A stretch of DNA of 47,113 nt, taken from contig JAIXYP010000059.1 in assembly GCA_027490155.1 (NCBI GenBank), positions 1 to 47,113 on the forward strand, written 5' to 3'. Both the position numbers and the translations under genes were made by a program. Positions within the stretch are counted from its first letter, which is position 1. Every line of letters starts with the position of its first letter. The notes under the pieces were generated by a model. That model was not told the DNA's origin, did no database searches, and saw nothing but the letters and a program-made list of their open reading frames with translations. This document shows, in pieces, positions 8,861 through 17,679 of this stretch. Source of the stretch: Cytophagaceae bacterium. Its GTDB lineage: Bacteria > Bacteroidota > Bacteroidia > Cytophagales > Flexibacteraceae.

Positions 8861-10048
8861 ATGGCTAAAGAACAATTTGACCGCAGCAAGCCGCACGTAA
8901 ACATCGGCACCATCGGTCACGTGGACCACGGTAAAACTACTCTTACTGCCGCTATCACTAAGGTATTGGCTGAGAAGGGCCTAGCGCAAATGCGTGACTT
9001 CTCATCAATCGATAACGCCCCAGAAGAGAAAGAGCGTGGTATCACGATCAACACAGCTCACGTAGAATATGCTACTGAGAACCGTCACTATGCCCACGTT
9101 GACTGCCCTGGTCACGCGGATTATGTGAAGAACATGGTAACTGGTGCTGCCCAGATGGACGGCGCTATCATCGTTGTGGCTGCAACAGACGGCCCAATGC
9201 CACAAACCCGTGAGCACATCCTGCTTGCCCGCCAAGTTGGTGTGCCTCAGCTAGTTGTGTTCATGAACAAGGTTGACTTGGTGGACGATCCAGAATTGCT
9301 CGAGCTAGTCGAGATGGAAGTCCGCGAGCTCCTGAGCTTCTACAACTATGACGGTGACAACATCCCTGTTATCAAAGGATCAGCCCTTGGTGGTCTGAAC
9401 GGCGAGAAACAATGGGTTGACACAATCGTTGAGCTTATGGCAGCTGTTGACAGCTACATCCCGCTTCCAGCTCGCGAAATCGACAAGCCATTCTTGATGC
9501 CAGTCGAAGACGTCTTCTCAATCACAGGCCGTGGCACCGTTGCTACAGGTCGTATCGAGCGCGGCGTTATCAACTCAGGCGAGCCAGTAGAAATCCTTGG
9601 TATGGGTGCAGAAAACCTCAAGTCTGTTTGTACAGGTGTTGAGATGTTCCGCAAAATCCTTGACCGTGGCGAAGCTGGTGACAACGTAGGTCTTTTGCTA
9701 CGTGGCATCGAGAAAACCGATATCCGTCGTGGTATGGTTATCTGCAAGCCAGGTTCAGTGAAACCACACATCGAGTTCAAGGCCGAAGTTTACGTCCTGA
9801 GCAAAGAAGAAGGTGGTCGTCACACACCATTCTTCAACCGTTACCGTCCACAGTTCTACATGCGCACCACCGACGTTACTGGCGAGATCACTCTTCCAGC
9901 TGACGTAGAAATGGTAATGCCTGGTGACAACTTGACCATCACTGTTAAGTTGCTCAACTCAGTAGCTATGGAAAAAGGTCTTCGTTTCGCTATCCGCGAA
10001 GGTGGCCGTACCGTAGGTGCTGGTCAGGTAACCGAAATCTTGGTCTGA
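8861..10048 (+). CDS. tuf: Elongation factor Tu
   Basis: 395 residues, full length. GTPase that delivers aminoacyl-tRNA to the ribosome. G1 is GHVDHGKT (19-26), switch I contains [12 protein letters not shown]3 is [13 protein letters not shown]4 is NKVD and G5 SALGG. Domains II and III follow ([18 protein letters not shown] and the C-terminal [19 protein letters not shown]). Last gene of the tRNA-tuf operon, with a terminator 38 bp downstream. Confidence 0.99.
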   Translation: MAKEQFDRSKPHVNIGTIGHVDHGKTTLTAAITKVLAEKGLAQMRDFSSIDNAPEEKERGITINTAHVEYATENRHYAHVDCPGHADYVKNMVTGAAQMDGAIIVVAATDGPMPQTREHILLARQVGVPQLVVFMNKVDLVDDPELLELVEMEVRELLSFYNYDGDNIPVIKGSALGGLNGEKQWVDTIVELMAAVDSYIPLPAREIDKPFLMPVEDVFSITGRGTVATGRIERGVINSGEPVEILGMGAENLKSVCTGVEMFRKILDRGEAGDNVGLLLRGIEKTDIRRGMVICKPGSVKPHIEFKAEVYVLSKEEGGRHTPFFNRYRPQFYMRTTDVTGEITLPADVEMVMPGDNLTITVKLLNSVAMEKGLRFAIREGGRTVGAGQVTEILV

Positions 10049-10085
10049 TCCATGACGTCTTAGTTCGCTAAGGCACAAACATAAT

Positions 10086-10120
10086 AAAGGTCCCGACACA
10101 AAATCGGGACCTTTTTATTT
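10086..10120 (+). terminator. Rho-independent terminator of tuf
   Basis: AAAGGTCCCGA (10086-10096) and TCGGGACCTTT (10104-10114) form a perfect 11-bp stem with a 7-nt loop, continuing into TTATTTT. Confidence 0.92.
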
Positions 10121-10138
10121 TAGCTGAGTACGAGGGTA

Positions 10139-10168
10139 TTGTATATCAAGACTTTATCATTACCTTTG
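10139..10168 (+). promoter_or_regulatory. Promoter of tRNA-Trp-secE-nusG-rplKAJL
   Basis: TTG (10139-10141), 19 nt, TACCTTTG (10161-10168): identical boxes and spacing to the promoter at 8269. It lies 18 bp after the tuf terminator, so the translation cluster is two transcription units. The leader to tRNA-Trp is about 125 nt. Confidence 0.8.
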
Positions 10169-10299
10169 CAATCCGTTTTAGGGCAAGGTTTGTAGCGCCC
10201 CTACATTCTACGCATCTTGGGCGGGCACAAATAGCCAAAAGAAGGTAGCTGCCAGATCATCAGCAGCATTACCTAGCTTGAAGCAACCATTAAAAACAC

Positions 10300-10372
10300 A
10301 CGGGAGTAGCTCAACTGGTAGAGTGGCGGTCTCCAAAACCGTAGGTTGTGGGTTCGATCCCTACCTCCCGTG
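10300..10372 (+). tRNA. tRNA-Trp (anticodon CCA)
   Basis: 73 nt. Acceptor ACGGGAG/CTCCCGT, discriminator G. Anticodon stem GCGGT/ACCGT with loop CTCCAAA, giving CCA. T-arm GGGTTCGATCCC. Located directly upstream of secE, a common bacterial arrangement. Confidence 0.97.
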
Positions 10373-10474
10373 CAACAGTAGCTTAGTCCATCACCAATCC
10401 GTTACCTAGTTGTGCGGTTTGTAGTGGGCACAAAGTTTACTCAATCAACAGTCAACAGCAAACAATACCAAACT

Positions 10475-10669
10475 GTGAACAGCATCAGTTCGTTTTTCTC
10501 GAAGTCGCTAGAAGAGATGAGGACAGCCGTAACCTGGCCTACTTACTCAGAGTTGCAGTCCAACTCGCTTTTGGTCTTGGTTTCGTCCTTGTTGTTTGCC
10601 CTCGTCATTTGGGGCATCGACATAGTGTTCGAGAACCTAATGCGTTTGGTTTACAGTTCCGCAGCCTAA
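10475..10669 (+). CDS. secE: Preprotein translocase subunit SecE
   Basis: Small single-span subunit of the SecYEG channel. I chose the GTG at 10475, giving 64 residues, the normal Bacteroidota SecE length. An ATG at 10412 in the same frame would add 21 residues rich in T, S, Q and N that do not resemble SecE. Features: an amphipathic N-terminal helix with the conserved E-E-M-R-x-A-V-T-W-P-T-Y stretch (about 13-24), then a hydrophobic membrane span (LLVLVSSLLFALVIWGIDIV). It sits between tRNA-Trp and nusG. Confidence 0.9.
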   Translation: MNSISSFFSKSLEEMRTAVTWPTYSELQSNSLLVLVSSLLFALVIWGIDIVFENLMRLVYSSAA

Positions 10670-10715
10670 GGCTATACACTCACAGCCACATCGGCTATCC
10701 TCAGGTAACACCACT

Positions 10716-11279
10716 ATGGCAGAGTGCAAATGGTATGTATTGCGCGCAGTATCTGGTCAAGAAAATAAGGTCAAATCTTATCTTGACACAGAGATCATGC
10801 GTCAGAGCTTGGGAGAGTTCATCCCTCAGGTCTTGATCCCGAAGGAGAAAATCTATAAGCCGGGCAAAGACGGCAAGAAAAAAGTAATTGAGAAAGCCTA
10901 TTTCCCAGGCTATATACTCATCTCGGCTGACCTGACACACGGGGAGGCCTTGCATACGATAACCAGTATCCCGGGAGTATTAGGATTTTTGGGTAATGCC
11001 GAAAAAGGCATGACCACCAAAATCCCGGTACCCCTACGGCAGAGTGAGGTCAACCGCATCCTTGGTGTGATGGACGAAAATGTGCACTCGGAAGCCAAAC
11101 TGGAAACGCCATATACGAAAGGCGAAATGATCAAAGTGATCGATGGACCTTTCAATGGCTTTACCGGAACAGTTGAAGAGGTGTTCGAGGACAGAAAGAA
11201 ACTTAACGTTACGGTTAAAATCTTCGGTCGGAGTACACCAGTAGAACTCAACTACGTTCAGGTCGAGAAAGAGAGCTAA
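10716..11279 (+). CDS. nusG: Transcription termination/antitermination factor NusG
   Basis: 187 residues. The N-terminal NGN domain ([12 protein letters not shown] at 5-16, FPGYILI near 66-72, PGVLGFLG near 88-95) binds RNA polymerase. The C-terminal KOW domain ([20 protein letters not shown], from about 138) contacts Rho or ribosomal protein S10. It follows secE by 46 bp and precedes rplK by 66 bp. Confidence 0.98.
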   Translation: MAECKWYVLRAVSGQENKVKSYLDTEIMRQSLGEFIPQVLIPKEKIYKPGKDGKKKVIEKAYFPGYILISADLTHGEALHTITSIPGVLGFLGNAEKGMTTKIPVPLRQSEVNRILGVMDENVHSEAKLETPYTKGEMIKVIDGPFNGFTGTVEEVFEDRKKLNVTVKIFGRSTPVELNYVQVEKES

Positions 11280-11345
11280 GCTTCCAACAAAACTCTCTAT
11301 CTCACCACCCCTTAATCAATCGAATAACTATTAACGTTTGCACAA

Positions 11346-11789
11346 ATGGCTAAAGAAATTGCCACCTACGTTAAGCTGCAGGTAAAAGGCGCCCAGGCCA
11401 ACCCTGCTCCACCAATCGGACCCGCTTTGGGTTCAAAAGGTGTGAACATCATGGAGTTTTGCAAGCAGTTTAACGCTCGCACGCAAGACAAGCCTGGACA
11501 GTTATTGCCTGTGTTGCTGACGGTGTTTACTGACAAATCGTTTGAGTTTGTCATCAAAACCCCGCCAGCCCCTAACTTATTGTTAGAAGCTGTCAAAGTA
11601 AAATCTGGCAGCGCTGAGCCAAACCGTAAAAAAATCGGATCTGTTACATGGGATCAGGTGAAAACAATCGCCGAAATCAAAATGCCAGACCTCAATGCTT
11701 TTACACTACAGTCGGCCATGTCGATGGTAGCAGGCACAGCTCGCAGTATGGGGATCACTGTTTCAGGCACTCCGCCTTGGGAGCAGTAA
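11346..11789 (+). CDS. rplK: 50S ribosomal protein L11
   Basis: 147 residues, normal length. The N-terminal domain has the proline-rich thiostrepton-site segment ([13 protein letters not shown], about 17-29). The C-terminal RNA-binding domain ends [10 protein letters not shown]. Binds 23S rRNA at the GTPase-associated centre. 54 bp before rplA. Confidence 0.98.
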   Translation: MAKEIATYVKLQVKGAQANPAPPIGPALGSKGVNIMEFCKQFNARTQDKPGQLLPVLLTVFTDKSFEFVIKTPPAPNLLLEAVKVKSGSAEPNRKKIGSVTWDQVKTIAEIKMPDLNAFTLQSAMSMVAGTARSMGITVSGTPPWEQ

Positions 11790-11843
11790 TAGGTTCTAAC
11801 TCACCCGGACTCAACCCCCGGGTACCTCACAACACCCGCAGCA

Positions 11844-12542
11844 ATGGCTAAGTTGACGAAAAACCAGAAAGCAGCGCTTGCCAAATATGACTCCTCGGCC
11901 GAATACGCCCTCGAGCAGGCAGCCGCTATTGTGAAGGACATCACCTTTACCAAATTTGATGCCTCCGTTGACATCGACGTCCGTTTGGGAGTTGATCCAC
12001 GTAAGGCAGACCAAATGGTACGTGGCGTAGCCGCGCTACCACATGGTATTGGTAAAGACGTCCGTGTACTGGTGCTTTGCACCCCTGACAAAGAGCAGGA
12101 AGCTAAAGATGCTGGAGCCGACTTCGTAGGTCTTGACGAGTACATCGCCAAGATCGAAAAAGGATGGACCGATATCGACGTGATCATCACCATGCCTACC
12201 GTTATGGCCAAGGTTGGTAAGCTCGGCAAAGTTTTGGGCCCACGTGGTCTGATGCCGAACCCCAAGTCTGGCACCGTAACACTTGACGTAGCCAAAGCGG
12301 TTATCGAAGTGAAGGCAGGTAAGATTGATTTCAAAGTCGATAAAACCGGCATTATCCACACCACCATAGGCAAAGTGAGCTTCACGCCAGACAAACTGGC
12401 TGAAAATGCTCAGGAGCTAATCAATGTTCTGTTGAAGTTGAAACCATCTTCATCTAAAGGCACTTACGTGCGGAGCATTAGCCTGAGCAGTACCATGAGC
12501 CCTGGTGTATCTGTTGACAAATCATCTGTACCAGGCGTCTAA
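11844..12542 (+). CDS. rplA: 50S ribosomal protein L1
   Basis: 232 residues. Recognisable segments are [20 protein letters not shown] near the N-terminus and [16 protein letters not shown] in the middle. Forms the L1 stalk, and in many bacteria represses its own operon by binding the mRNA. The stop codon is only 2 bp before the rplJ ATG (TAA-AT-ATG), so the two are probably translationally coupled. Confidence 0.98.
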   Translation: MAKLTKNQKAALAKYDSSAEYALEQAAAIVKDITFTKFDASVDIDVRLGVDPRKADQMVRGVAALPHGIGKDVRVLVLCTPDKEQEAKDAGADFVGLDEYIAKIEKGWTDIDVIITMPTVMAKVGKLGKVLGPRGLMPNPKSGTVTLDVAKAVIEVKAGKIDFKVDKTGIIHTTIGKVSFTPDKLAENAQELINVLLKLKPSSSKGTYVRSISLSSTMSPGVSVDKSSVPGV

Positions 12543-12544
12543 AT

Positions 12545-13069
12545 ATGACTCGCGAAGAAAAATCACAGATCATTGAAGAGTTGGCAGACAAATTTGCCAA
12601 CACCGGCTTCTTCTTCGTCACTGACGCCAGCGGTATGACCGTGGCCAAAGTGAACAGCTTTCGCCGGCTTTGCTTCGAGAGGGGTATCGAGTACAAGGTG
12701 TATAAAAACACCTTGATCAAGAAAGCCCTCGAACGTCAAGCTACTGACTACAGCAGCTTTGACCCTGCACTGAAAGGTTTTAGCGGTGTCCTTTTCGGCA
12801 ATAACAGCGGAAAAGAAATTGCTAAGCTCTTGAAGGATTTCTACGGCAAGGACAAAAATCCGAAGCCGGCTTTCAAAGGTGCCTCAATCGACACATCTAT
12901 TTTTGTAGGTGCTGAACAATTCGAGACCCTATTGACCCTTAAAACCAAGAACGAACTCATCGGAGAGATTGTGGGCTTGCTCCAGTCTCCTGCCAAGAAC
13001 GTTATCTCTGGTCTTCAGGGAGGCGGTCACAAAATCGCTGGTATCCTCAAAACCCTTTCGGAGCGTTAA
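12545..13069 (+). CDS. rplJ: 50S ribosomal protein L10
   Basis: 174 residues, starting M-T-R-E-E-K. The N-terminal rRNA-binding domain (FFFVTDASGMTV, FRRLCFERGIEYKVYKNTL) is followed by the C-terminal helix that binds L7/L12 dimers. Translationally coupled to rplA; 52 bp before rplL. Confidence 0.98.
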   Translation: MTREEKSQIIEELADKFANTGFFFVTDASGMTVAKVNSFRRLCFERGIEYKVYKNTLIKKALERQATDYSSFDPALKGFSGVLFGNNSGKEIAKLLKDFYGKDKNPKPAFKGASIDTSIFVGAEQFETLLTLKTKNELIGEIVGLLQSPAKNVISGLQGGGHKIAGILKTLSER

Positions 13070-13121
13070 TCAACCAACCAACCCCGAATTCTTTCCCTCA
13101 CTCGCCTAAAATCAATATATC

Positions 13122-13496
13122 ATGGCAGACTTGAAAGCATTTGCTGAGCAGTTAGTAAACCTAACTGTAAAAGAAGTAAACGAACTAGCTACCATCCTGA
13201 AGGATGAGTACGGTATCGAACCAGCCGCAGCAGCACCAGTAATGGTCGCTGGCGGTGGCCAAGCCGACGAGGCTCCAGCTGAGAAAACGTCTTTTGACGT
13301 GATCTTGAAATCTGCTGGTGCTCAGAAACTGGCCGTTGTTAAACTAGTGAAAGACCTCACAGGCCTTGGCCTGAAAGAAGCCAAAGAACTAGTTGACTCA
13401 GCCCCTAAAGCGCTGAAAGAAGGTGCTGCCAAAGATGAGGCAGATGCCCTTAAGAAGCAGCTTGAAGAAGCTGGTGCCGAAGTAGAGATCAAGTAA
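13122..13496 (+). CDS. rplL: 50S ribosomal protein L7/L12
   Basis: 124 residues. N-terminal dimerisation helix (about 1-33), a short Ala/Pro hinge ([14 protein letters not shown]), and the C-terminal factor-binding domain with [20 protein letters not shown] and [12 protein letters not shown]. Stalk protein that recruits translation GTPases. Unusually, rpoB does not follow; a terminator lies 45 bp downstream. Confidence 0.98.
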   Translation: MADLKAFAEQLVNLTVKEVNELATILKDEYGIEPAAAAPVMVAGGGQADEAPAEKTSFDVILKSAGAQKLAVVKLVKDLTGLGLKEAKELVDSAPKALKEGAAKDEADALKKQLEEAGAEVEIK

Positions 13497-13540
13497 TTGA
13501 TCGCTGCCATAGCAGCTTGCTTTTCAGCAACAATCCCAAA

Positions 13541-13577
13541 GACGCAACCTTAGAGATAGGGTTGCGTTTTTTTGTGG
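13541..13577 (+). terminator. Rho-independent terminator of the rplKAJL operon
   Basis: ACGCAACC (13542-13549) and GGTTGCGT (13560-13567) form an 8-bp stem with a 10-nt loop, followed by seven T and GTGG. It closes the ribosomal operon where rpoB would normally continue. Confidence 0.88.
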
Positions 13578-13603
13578 TTTTTTCTGAGGACAGGATTACT
13601 TCA

Positions 13604-13700
13604 GGACAGGGCAAATACCTGTCCTTCACTTCCTTGGGCACAACTCTTTTTCTGTTCAATATTTTCCCTTGTCCAAAAAATATTGAACACTTGAACAAGG
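13604..13700. other. Structured spacer with several overlapping inverted repeats
   Basis: GGACAGG/CCTGTCC forms a 7-bp stem (13604-13610 and 13618-13624). TGTTCAATATTTT (13653-13665) pairs perfectly with AAAATATTGAACA (13677-13689). Inside that loop CCTTGT (13667-13672) can instead pair with ACAAGG (13695-13700), and TTGAACA occurs twice in tandem (13683-13689 and 13691-13697), so alternative folds compete. None ends in a T-run. No coding frame is evident. Possible regulatory RNA or protein-binding site. Confidence 0.45.
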
Positions 13701-13765
13701 ACCAAAATGCGTTTGTTCGGCTATGAATAGGCAAAATATGACGGCGTTCAGTGCTGAACACGCCA

Positions 13766-13795
13766 CAAAAAAAGCACCACCCTTCGGCAGTGCTT
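13766..13795 (-). terminator. Rho-independent terminator of the DUF2147 gene
   Basis: On the minus strand AGCACTGCC pairs with GGGTGGTGCT (two G-T pairs), followed by seven T and GTGG. It lies about 60 bp after the DUF2147 stop. An adjacent inverted repeat, GTTCAG-TG-CTGAAC (13746-13759), sits beyond the T-run. Confidence 0.75.
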
Positions 13796-13853
13796 TCCTC
13801 AATCATAATTTCGTAGGTACTAGTGGTTTATTGGCTGTTGCAAAAGCCGGGCA

Positions 13854-14291
13854 CTATTTCACGCGTTCGAATGTGGCGGTACGGCCAAAGAGGCTGATGC
13901 CGATATAGCCACGGGCCATCATTACGGCGCCAGACTGCTCTAGCCAGAGTTTGCAGTCATACGTTTTGCCATTGTTGGGGTCATAGATGGTGCCATTGGT
14001 CCACTCCCCAGCCTTGGCATCATAGCCGAAGTTCTCGAAAATATTGGCACCGATTACATCACGAGTACGTAAGGCGGGGTCAGGGTTCTGGTCATCCTTA
14101 CGGGCCTTCTTGCCACTGAGGACTTTGCCAAAATACTTGGTACCCTGTTTGTAGATCTGGATTTTGCCATCCTTATCGGGTGAGAAATAGGTCCCGACAA
14201 TGCGGTCGGCGGGGCTAGTAGACTGGGCGAATGCCCATTGCCCGATGAGTAAGAAAACGATGGTGGCAATGGCGCCTAGTAATTGTTTCAT
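13854..14291 (-). CDS. Secreted DUF2147-family protein
   Basis: 145 residues. Sec signal peptide at about 1-22 (hydrophobic IATIVFLLI, cleavage likely after AFA before QST). The mature part has the DUF2147 pattern: G-T-Y-F-S-P-D-K-D-G-K-I-Q-I-Y near the start, G-x-x-I-Y-D-P-N-N-G-K-T-Y in the middle, and a C-terminal G-Y-I-G-I-S-L-F-G-R-T with F-E-R. These are small periplasmic or outer-surface beta-barrel-like proteins of unknown function. It converges on the ribosomal operon from the other side and has its own terminator. Confidence 0.85.
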   Translation of the reverse strand: MKQLLGAIATIVFLLIGQWAFAQSTSPADRIVGTYFSPDKDGKIQIYKQGTKYFGKVLSGKKARKDDQNPDPALRTRDVIGANIFENFGYDAKAGEWTNGTIYDPNNGKTYDCKLWLEQSGAVMMARGYIGISLFGRTATFERVK

Positions 14292-14439
14292 AAGCTAGTG
14301 CTTGGCTTGGTGGATAAATGAGGATCGCGGTGCGGAGGGTGGAGAAAATAGATGGAGATATAATTTGGGTGTTTATCTAAGACCATGTTGGCGTAGTTAT
14401 GGTTTAGCCTAGCCGTGCAGCCAGCCTGGTCTCCAAAGT

Positions 14440-17400
14440 CTATGCCATGTCAGTGGTGGCTGGTTTGGTCTTCGGCAAAATAGCTGGTGGAATCAACTTA
14501 TAGAGGACTGGCGTCACTACCCTACTGAGCAAGGTACTGCTGATCAACCCTCCTATCAGCACGATGGCCAACGGTGAGATCAGTGGATTGGTGCTGAGTG
14601 CGATCGGCATCAAGCCACCAATGGCAGTCAAGGAAGTCAGGATTATAGGCAAGAAACGTATCTCACCTGATTTGCGAATAGCCTCCTCTAGTTCCATACC
14701 CTCTTCGCGCAATTGGTTGGTGAGATCCACAAGCAAGATAGAGTTTTTGACTTCAATACCCGCCAAAGCAATCAACCCAATGATGGCCACAAACGACAGC
14801 GGATTACCACTGATTAGCAGGGCTGAGACAGCACCCACCACCCCTAGCGGAATGACGGACAGCACAATCAGCGTACTCTTGAAGGTGCCAAACTCCAGGA
14901 TCAGGACGGCAATAAACATAAAGACGGTGATGATCAGGATCGTACCCAGTCCACCAAAGGACTTTTCGCGGCTTTCGACCTCGCCACCCATTTTGTAGGT
15001 ATAGCCATTGGGTAGTTTGGTTTTGTCCATTTGCTGGATCACGTCATTGATGACATCGTTCACCATCGATCCCTTGTCCACAAAGGCCCTGACGGCCACC
15101 ATCCTGACCTTATTGATATGGCTAATGGTCAATGGAGACGACTCTAGCCCAAGGCTTGCCACCTGGCTGATCGGGATGGCTACACCCTGCACATTGTTGA
15201 CATAGAGGTTATCAAAGGCCTTGAGAGTAGCGTGCTCCGCCTTAGGGGTGCCTATCAAGAGGTCATACTCATCCCCTTCTGCTGAGTTATAGACCCCGAC
15301 ATTGAGGCCAGCAATCGCCAAGCGGACAGTACGGTCAATTTCAGCAATCGGTACACCTAGCAGGCTGGCCTTTGGTTTATCGATCGAAAGTTTGATGTCA
15401 GACTTAAGGTTAGAAACCGGATTGGTAACATAGATAGCGCCCTTAGTGGTTTTCAGCATCTGCTCTACCCTTAGGGCCTGCGCCCGCAAGGTATCTAGGT
15501 TGTCGCCAAATAGCCGGACTTCGACTGGAGCTAGGACGGGTGGGCCTTGCTCAAAGTTCTTGACCTCGATCTTGGCACCAGCAATTTGGTTAAACTCTTT
15601 CCGGAGTTGCTCGATGAGGTTGAGCTTTTCGGTATTGTTCGTGTTGGGCTGCAGCTGGACGAAGATCTGGGCAAAGTCAGCCTTTTCGTTGGCTGGGATT
15701 TCGTTGTAATAGATACGGGGATTGCCCTTGCCGACATTGGTAGCATAGTAGGCTACTTGTGGGAACTTGGCTAGGCGCTGCTCCACATCTTGGGCCAGTT
15801 TGTTGGTTTGACTCAGGTTGGTCTGGATCGGTGCGTTGATGTTGATCAAAAACTGTGGCTTTTCCGAAGCAGGGAACAAACTAAACCCAATGATCGGGAA
15901 CAGTGTCAACGAGGCACCGAAGATGGACCCAGCTACCAACAGCGTAATAACAGGGTGTTTAAGGGCTTTGTCCAAGAAAGGTGCGTAGGTGGTATGGATA
16001 CCTTTCTGCAAAGCACGCAAGAAGATATTGCCTTGGTTATGGCCAGCATGTTCTTTCAGGATTCTGCTGCTCAGGAACGGAATGATGGTGAGTGATACCA
16101 ACATCGAAGCTAGCACGCAGGTAATCACACCCATCGGTAGGGACCGTATAAAGTCCCCTGCAGCCTCAGGCAAAAACAAAAGGGGCATAAAGGCGATACA
16201 GAGCGTCACGGTGCAACCCAAGACTGCCAAACCGATCTGTTTGGTGGCCAAGATTGTGGCATCAAGCCTGCTATAACCATCCCGCAGCCAGCGTTCGATG
16301 TTTTCCACGACCACGATGCTATCATCCACCAGTAGGCCAAGGGCTACCACCAAACCTACAATGCTCAGCTGGTTGAGTGTATAGCCTAACATATTCAGCA
16401 ATACCAACCCAATCGACAATGATAGCGGGATCGAGATCATGACCACTAGGGCAGCCCTGCCACCGAGAGGTAGAAGGGTGACCGCAACTAGCAGGATGGC
16501 GATCACAAAATCCATCCCTAGGCCCGATAGCCGATTATTGACATTGACAGCTTGGTCAAAATGCTGGACCAATTCGATGTTAGCTGGCAGTGTTTTCTGG
16601 TAGTCAGTCAAGGTAGCCAGGTACCGTTTCTGAACCTCTGAGATGTTGTTACCGGGCTTGAGGGCTGCCGTCACGAACACACAACGGTGCCCATTTAGTC
16701 GGGTGATGTACTTGGTTTCGGCAAAGGTTGGGGTGATGGTCGCAATGTCACGAAGGCGGACATTTTTGCCACCTGCCGAATAGACTAAGGTGTTAGCGAT
16801 CTCCTCTTCGGATTTGTAGTTGCCACTGGTTTTGATGTTAAAGCTACGCTCGCCAGCCTCTACTTGCCCACCCGGGATGTTTGCTAGCTCGCTCTTGAGG
16901 TTTTGGAGCACGGCATTGATCGATACCCGAATGGCGGCCATTTTCTCCAGCTGTAGATCAATCTTGATTGTGAGCTCCGGCAGGCCATGGATTTCGACTT
17001 TTTTGAGCTCCTTGAATTTCTCGAGCTGCTCTTGCAGGCGTTCGGCCTCTTTGCGGATGACCTGACGCCCTGCATTCTCTGACACCAATGCCATCTGGAG
17101 GATATTGACATTGCTAGGCGTTATCTTCTGAACCTCAAGGCTGTAGATGTCTTCTGGCAGGTCAGGCCGCAGACTGTTAACCTCCCGTATCAGCTCTTGG
17201 TACTTGGCCTCGACATCACTTTCGTATTTGTACTCAACAGTCAGGACAGCAACACCATCATTGATGTTGGTCTTGATGGTCTCGACGTCCTCGAGCTCGG
17301 AAATTTTCTTTTCAATCGGATCCACGACCAGCTCTTCCATATCCTTAGGGCTGGCCCCAGGATAGACAACAACAATCGGGAACTGGGGGGAGCTCAATTC

Positions 17401-17514
17401 GGGGTCCTCCGAGCGGGGCATATTCAGGAGCGTCGTGATCCCCAGCGCCATAATCATCAAGAAGATGACTAGCGTGAACTGGTAATTCTTGACGGCATAT
17501 TCAGAGATATTCAT
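14440..17514 (-). CDS. RND-family efflux transporter (AcrB/HAE-like inner-membrane pump)
   Basis: 1024 residues, normal for AcrB-type pumps. Twelve membrane spans are expected: one at about 13-30, five more from ~335, and the second half mirroring the first. The proton-relay pair Asp397-Asp398 lies in GLLVDDSIVVVEN of span 4. N-terminal porter signatures (RSEDPEL, YPGASPKDMEELV, PIEKKISELEDVE) resemble the multidrug/hydrophobe branch rather than metal exporters, though substrate cannot be decided from sequence. It is the last gene of the tetR-tolC-adaptor-pump operon, 165 bp after the adaptor. Acts with the adaptor and outer-membrane channel to pump compounds from periplasm to exterior using proton flow. 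Confidence 0.93.
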   Translation of the reverse strand: MNISEYAVKNYQFTLVIFLMIMALGITTLLNMPRSEDPELSSPQFPIVVVYPGASPKDMEELVVDPIEKKISELEDVETIKTNINDGVAVLTVEYKYESDVEAKYQELIREVNSLRPDLPEDIYSLEVQKITPSNVNILQMALVSENAGRQVIRKEAERLQEQLEKFKELKKVEIHGLPELTIKIDLQLEKMAAIRVSINAVLQNLKSELANIPGGQVEAGERSFNIKTSGNYKSEEEIANTLVYSAGGKNVRLRDIATITPTFAETKYITRLNGHRCVFVTAALKPGNNISEVQKRYLATLTDYQKTLPANIELVQHFDQAVNVNNRLSGLGMDFVIAILLVAVTLLPLGGRAALVVMISIPLSLSIGLVLLNMLGYTLNQLSIVGLVVALGLLVDDSIVVVENIERWLRDGYSRLDATILATKQIGLAVLGCTVTLCIAFMPLLFLPEAAGDFIRSLPMGVITCVLASMLVSLTIIPFLSSRILKEHAGHNQGNIFLRALQKGIHTTYAPFLDKALKHPVITLLVAGSIFGASLTLFPIIGFSLFPASEKPQFLININAPIQTNLSQTNKLAQDVEQRLAKFPQVAYYATNVGKGNPRIYYNEIPANEKADFAQIFVQLQPNTNNTEKLNLIEQLRKEFNQIAGAKIEVKNFEQGPPVLAPVEVRLFGDNLDTLRAQALRVEQMLKTTKGAIYVTNPVSNLKSDIKLSIDKPKASLLGVPIAEIDRTVRLAIAGLNVGVYNSAEGDEYDLLIGTPKAEHATLKAFDNLYVNNVQGVAIPISQVASLGLESSPLTISHINKVRMVAVRAFVDKGSMVNDVINDVIQQMDKTKLPNGYTYKMGGEVESREKSFGGLGTILIITVFMFIAVLILEFGTFKSTLIVLSVIPLGVVGAVSALLISGNPLSFVAIIGLIALAGIEVKNSILLVDLTNQLREEGMELEEAIRKSGEIRFLPIILTSLTAIGGLMPIALSTNPLISPLAIVLIGGLISSTLLSRVVTPVLYKLIPPAILPKTKPATTDMA

Positions 17515-17679
17515 ATTGATCGTCGGGTCAGTGGTCGTGTCAATGGGTGAGGTGTGGGCTTTGCATCTGGTCCTTGAGATTGGCTCACAGCATAGCTATG
17601 CCAATCAGGATATAGCGTGTCGCTGCCTGTGGGTGGTATTCGTTGTTTATTCTAGGGATTTGAGTTGCGAAGAGGCACC

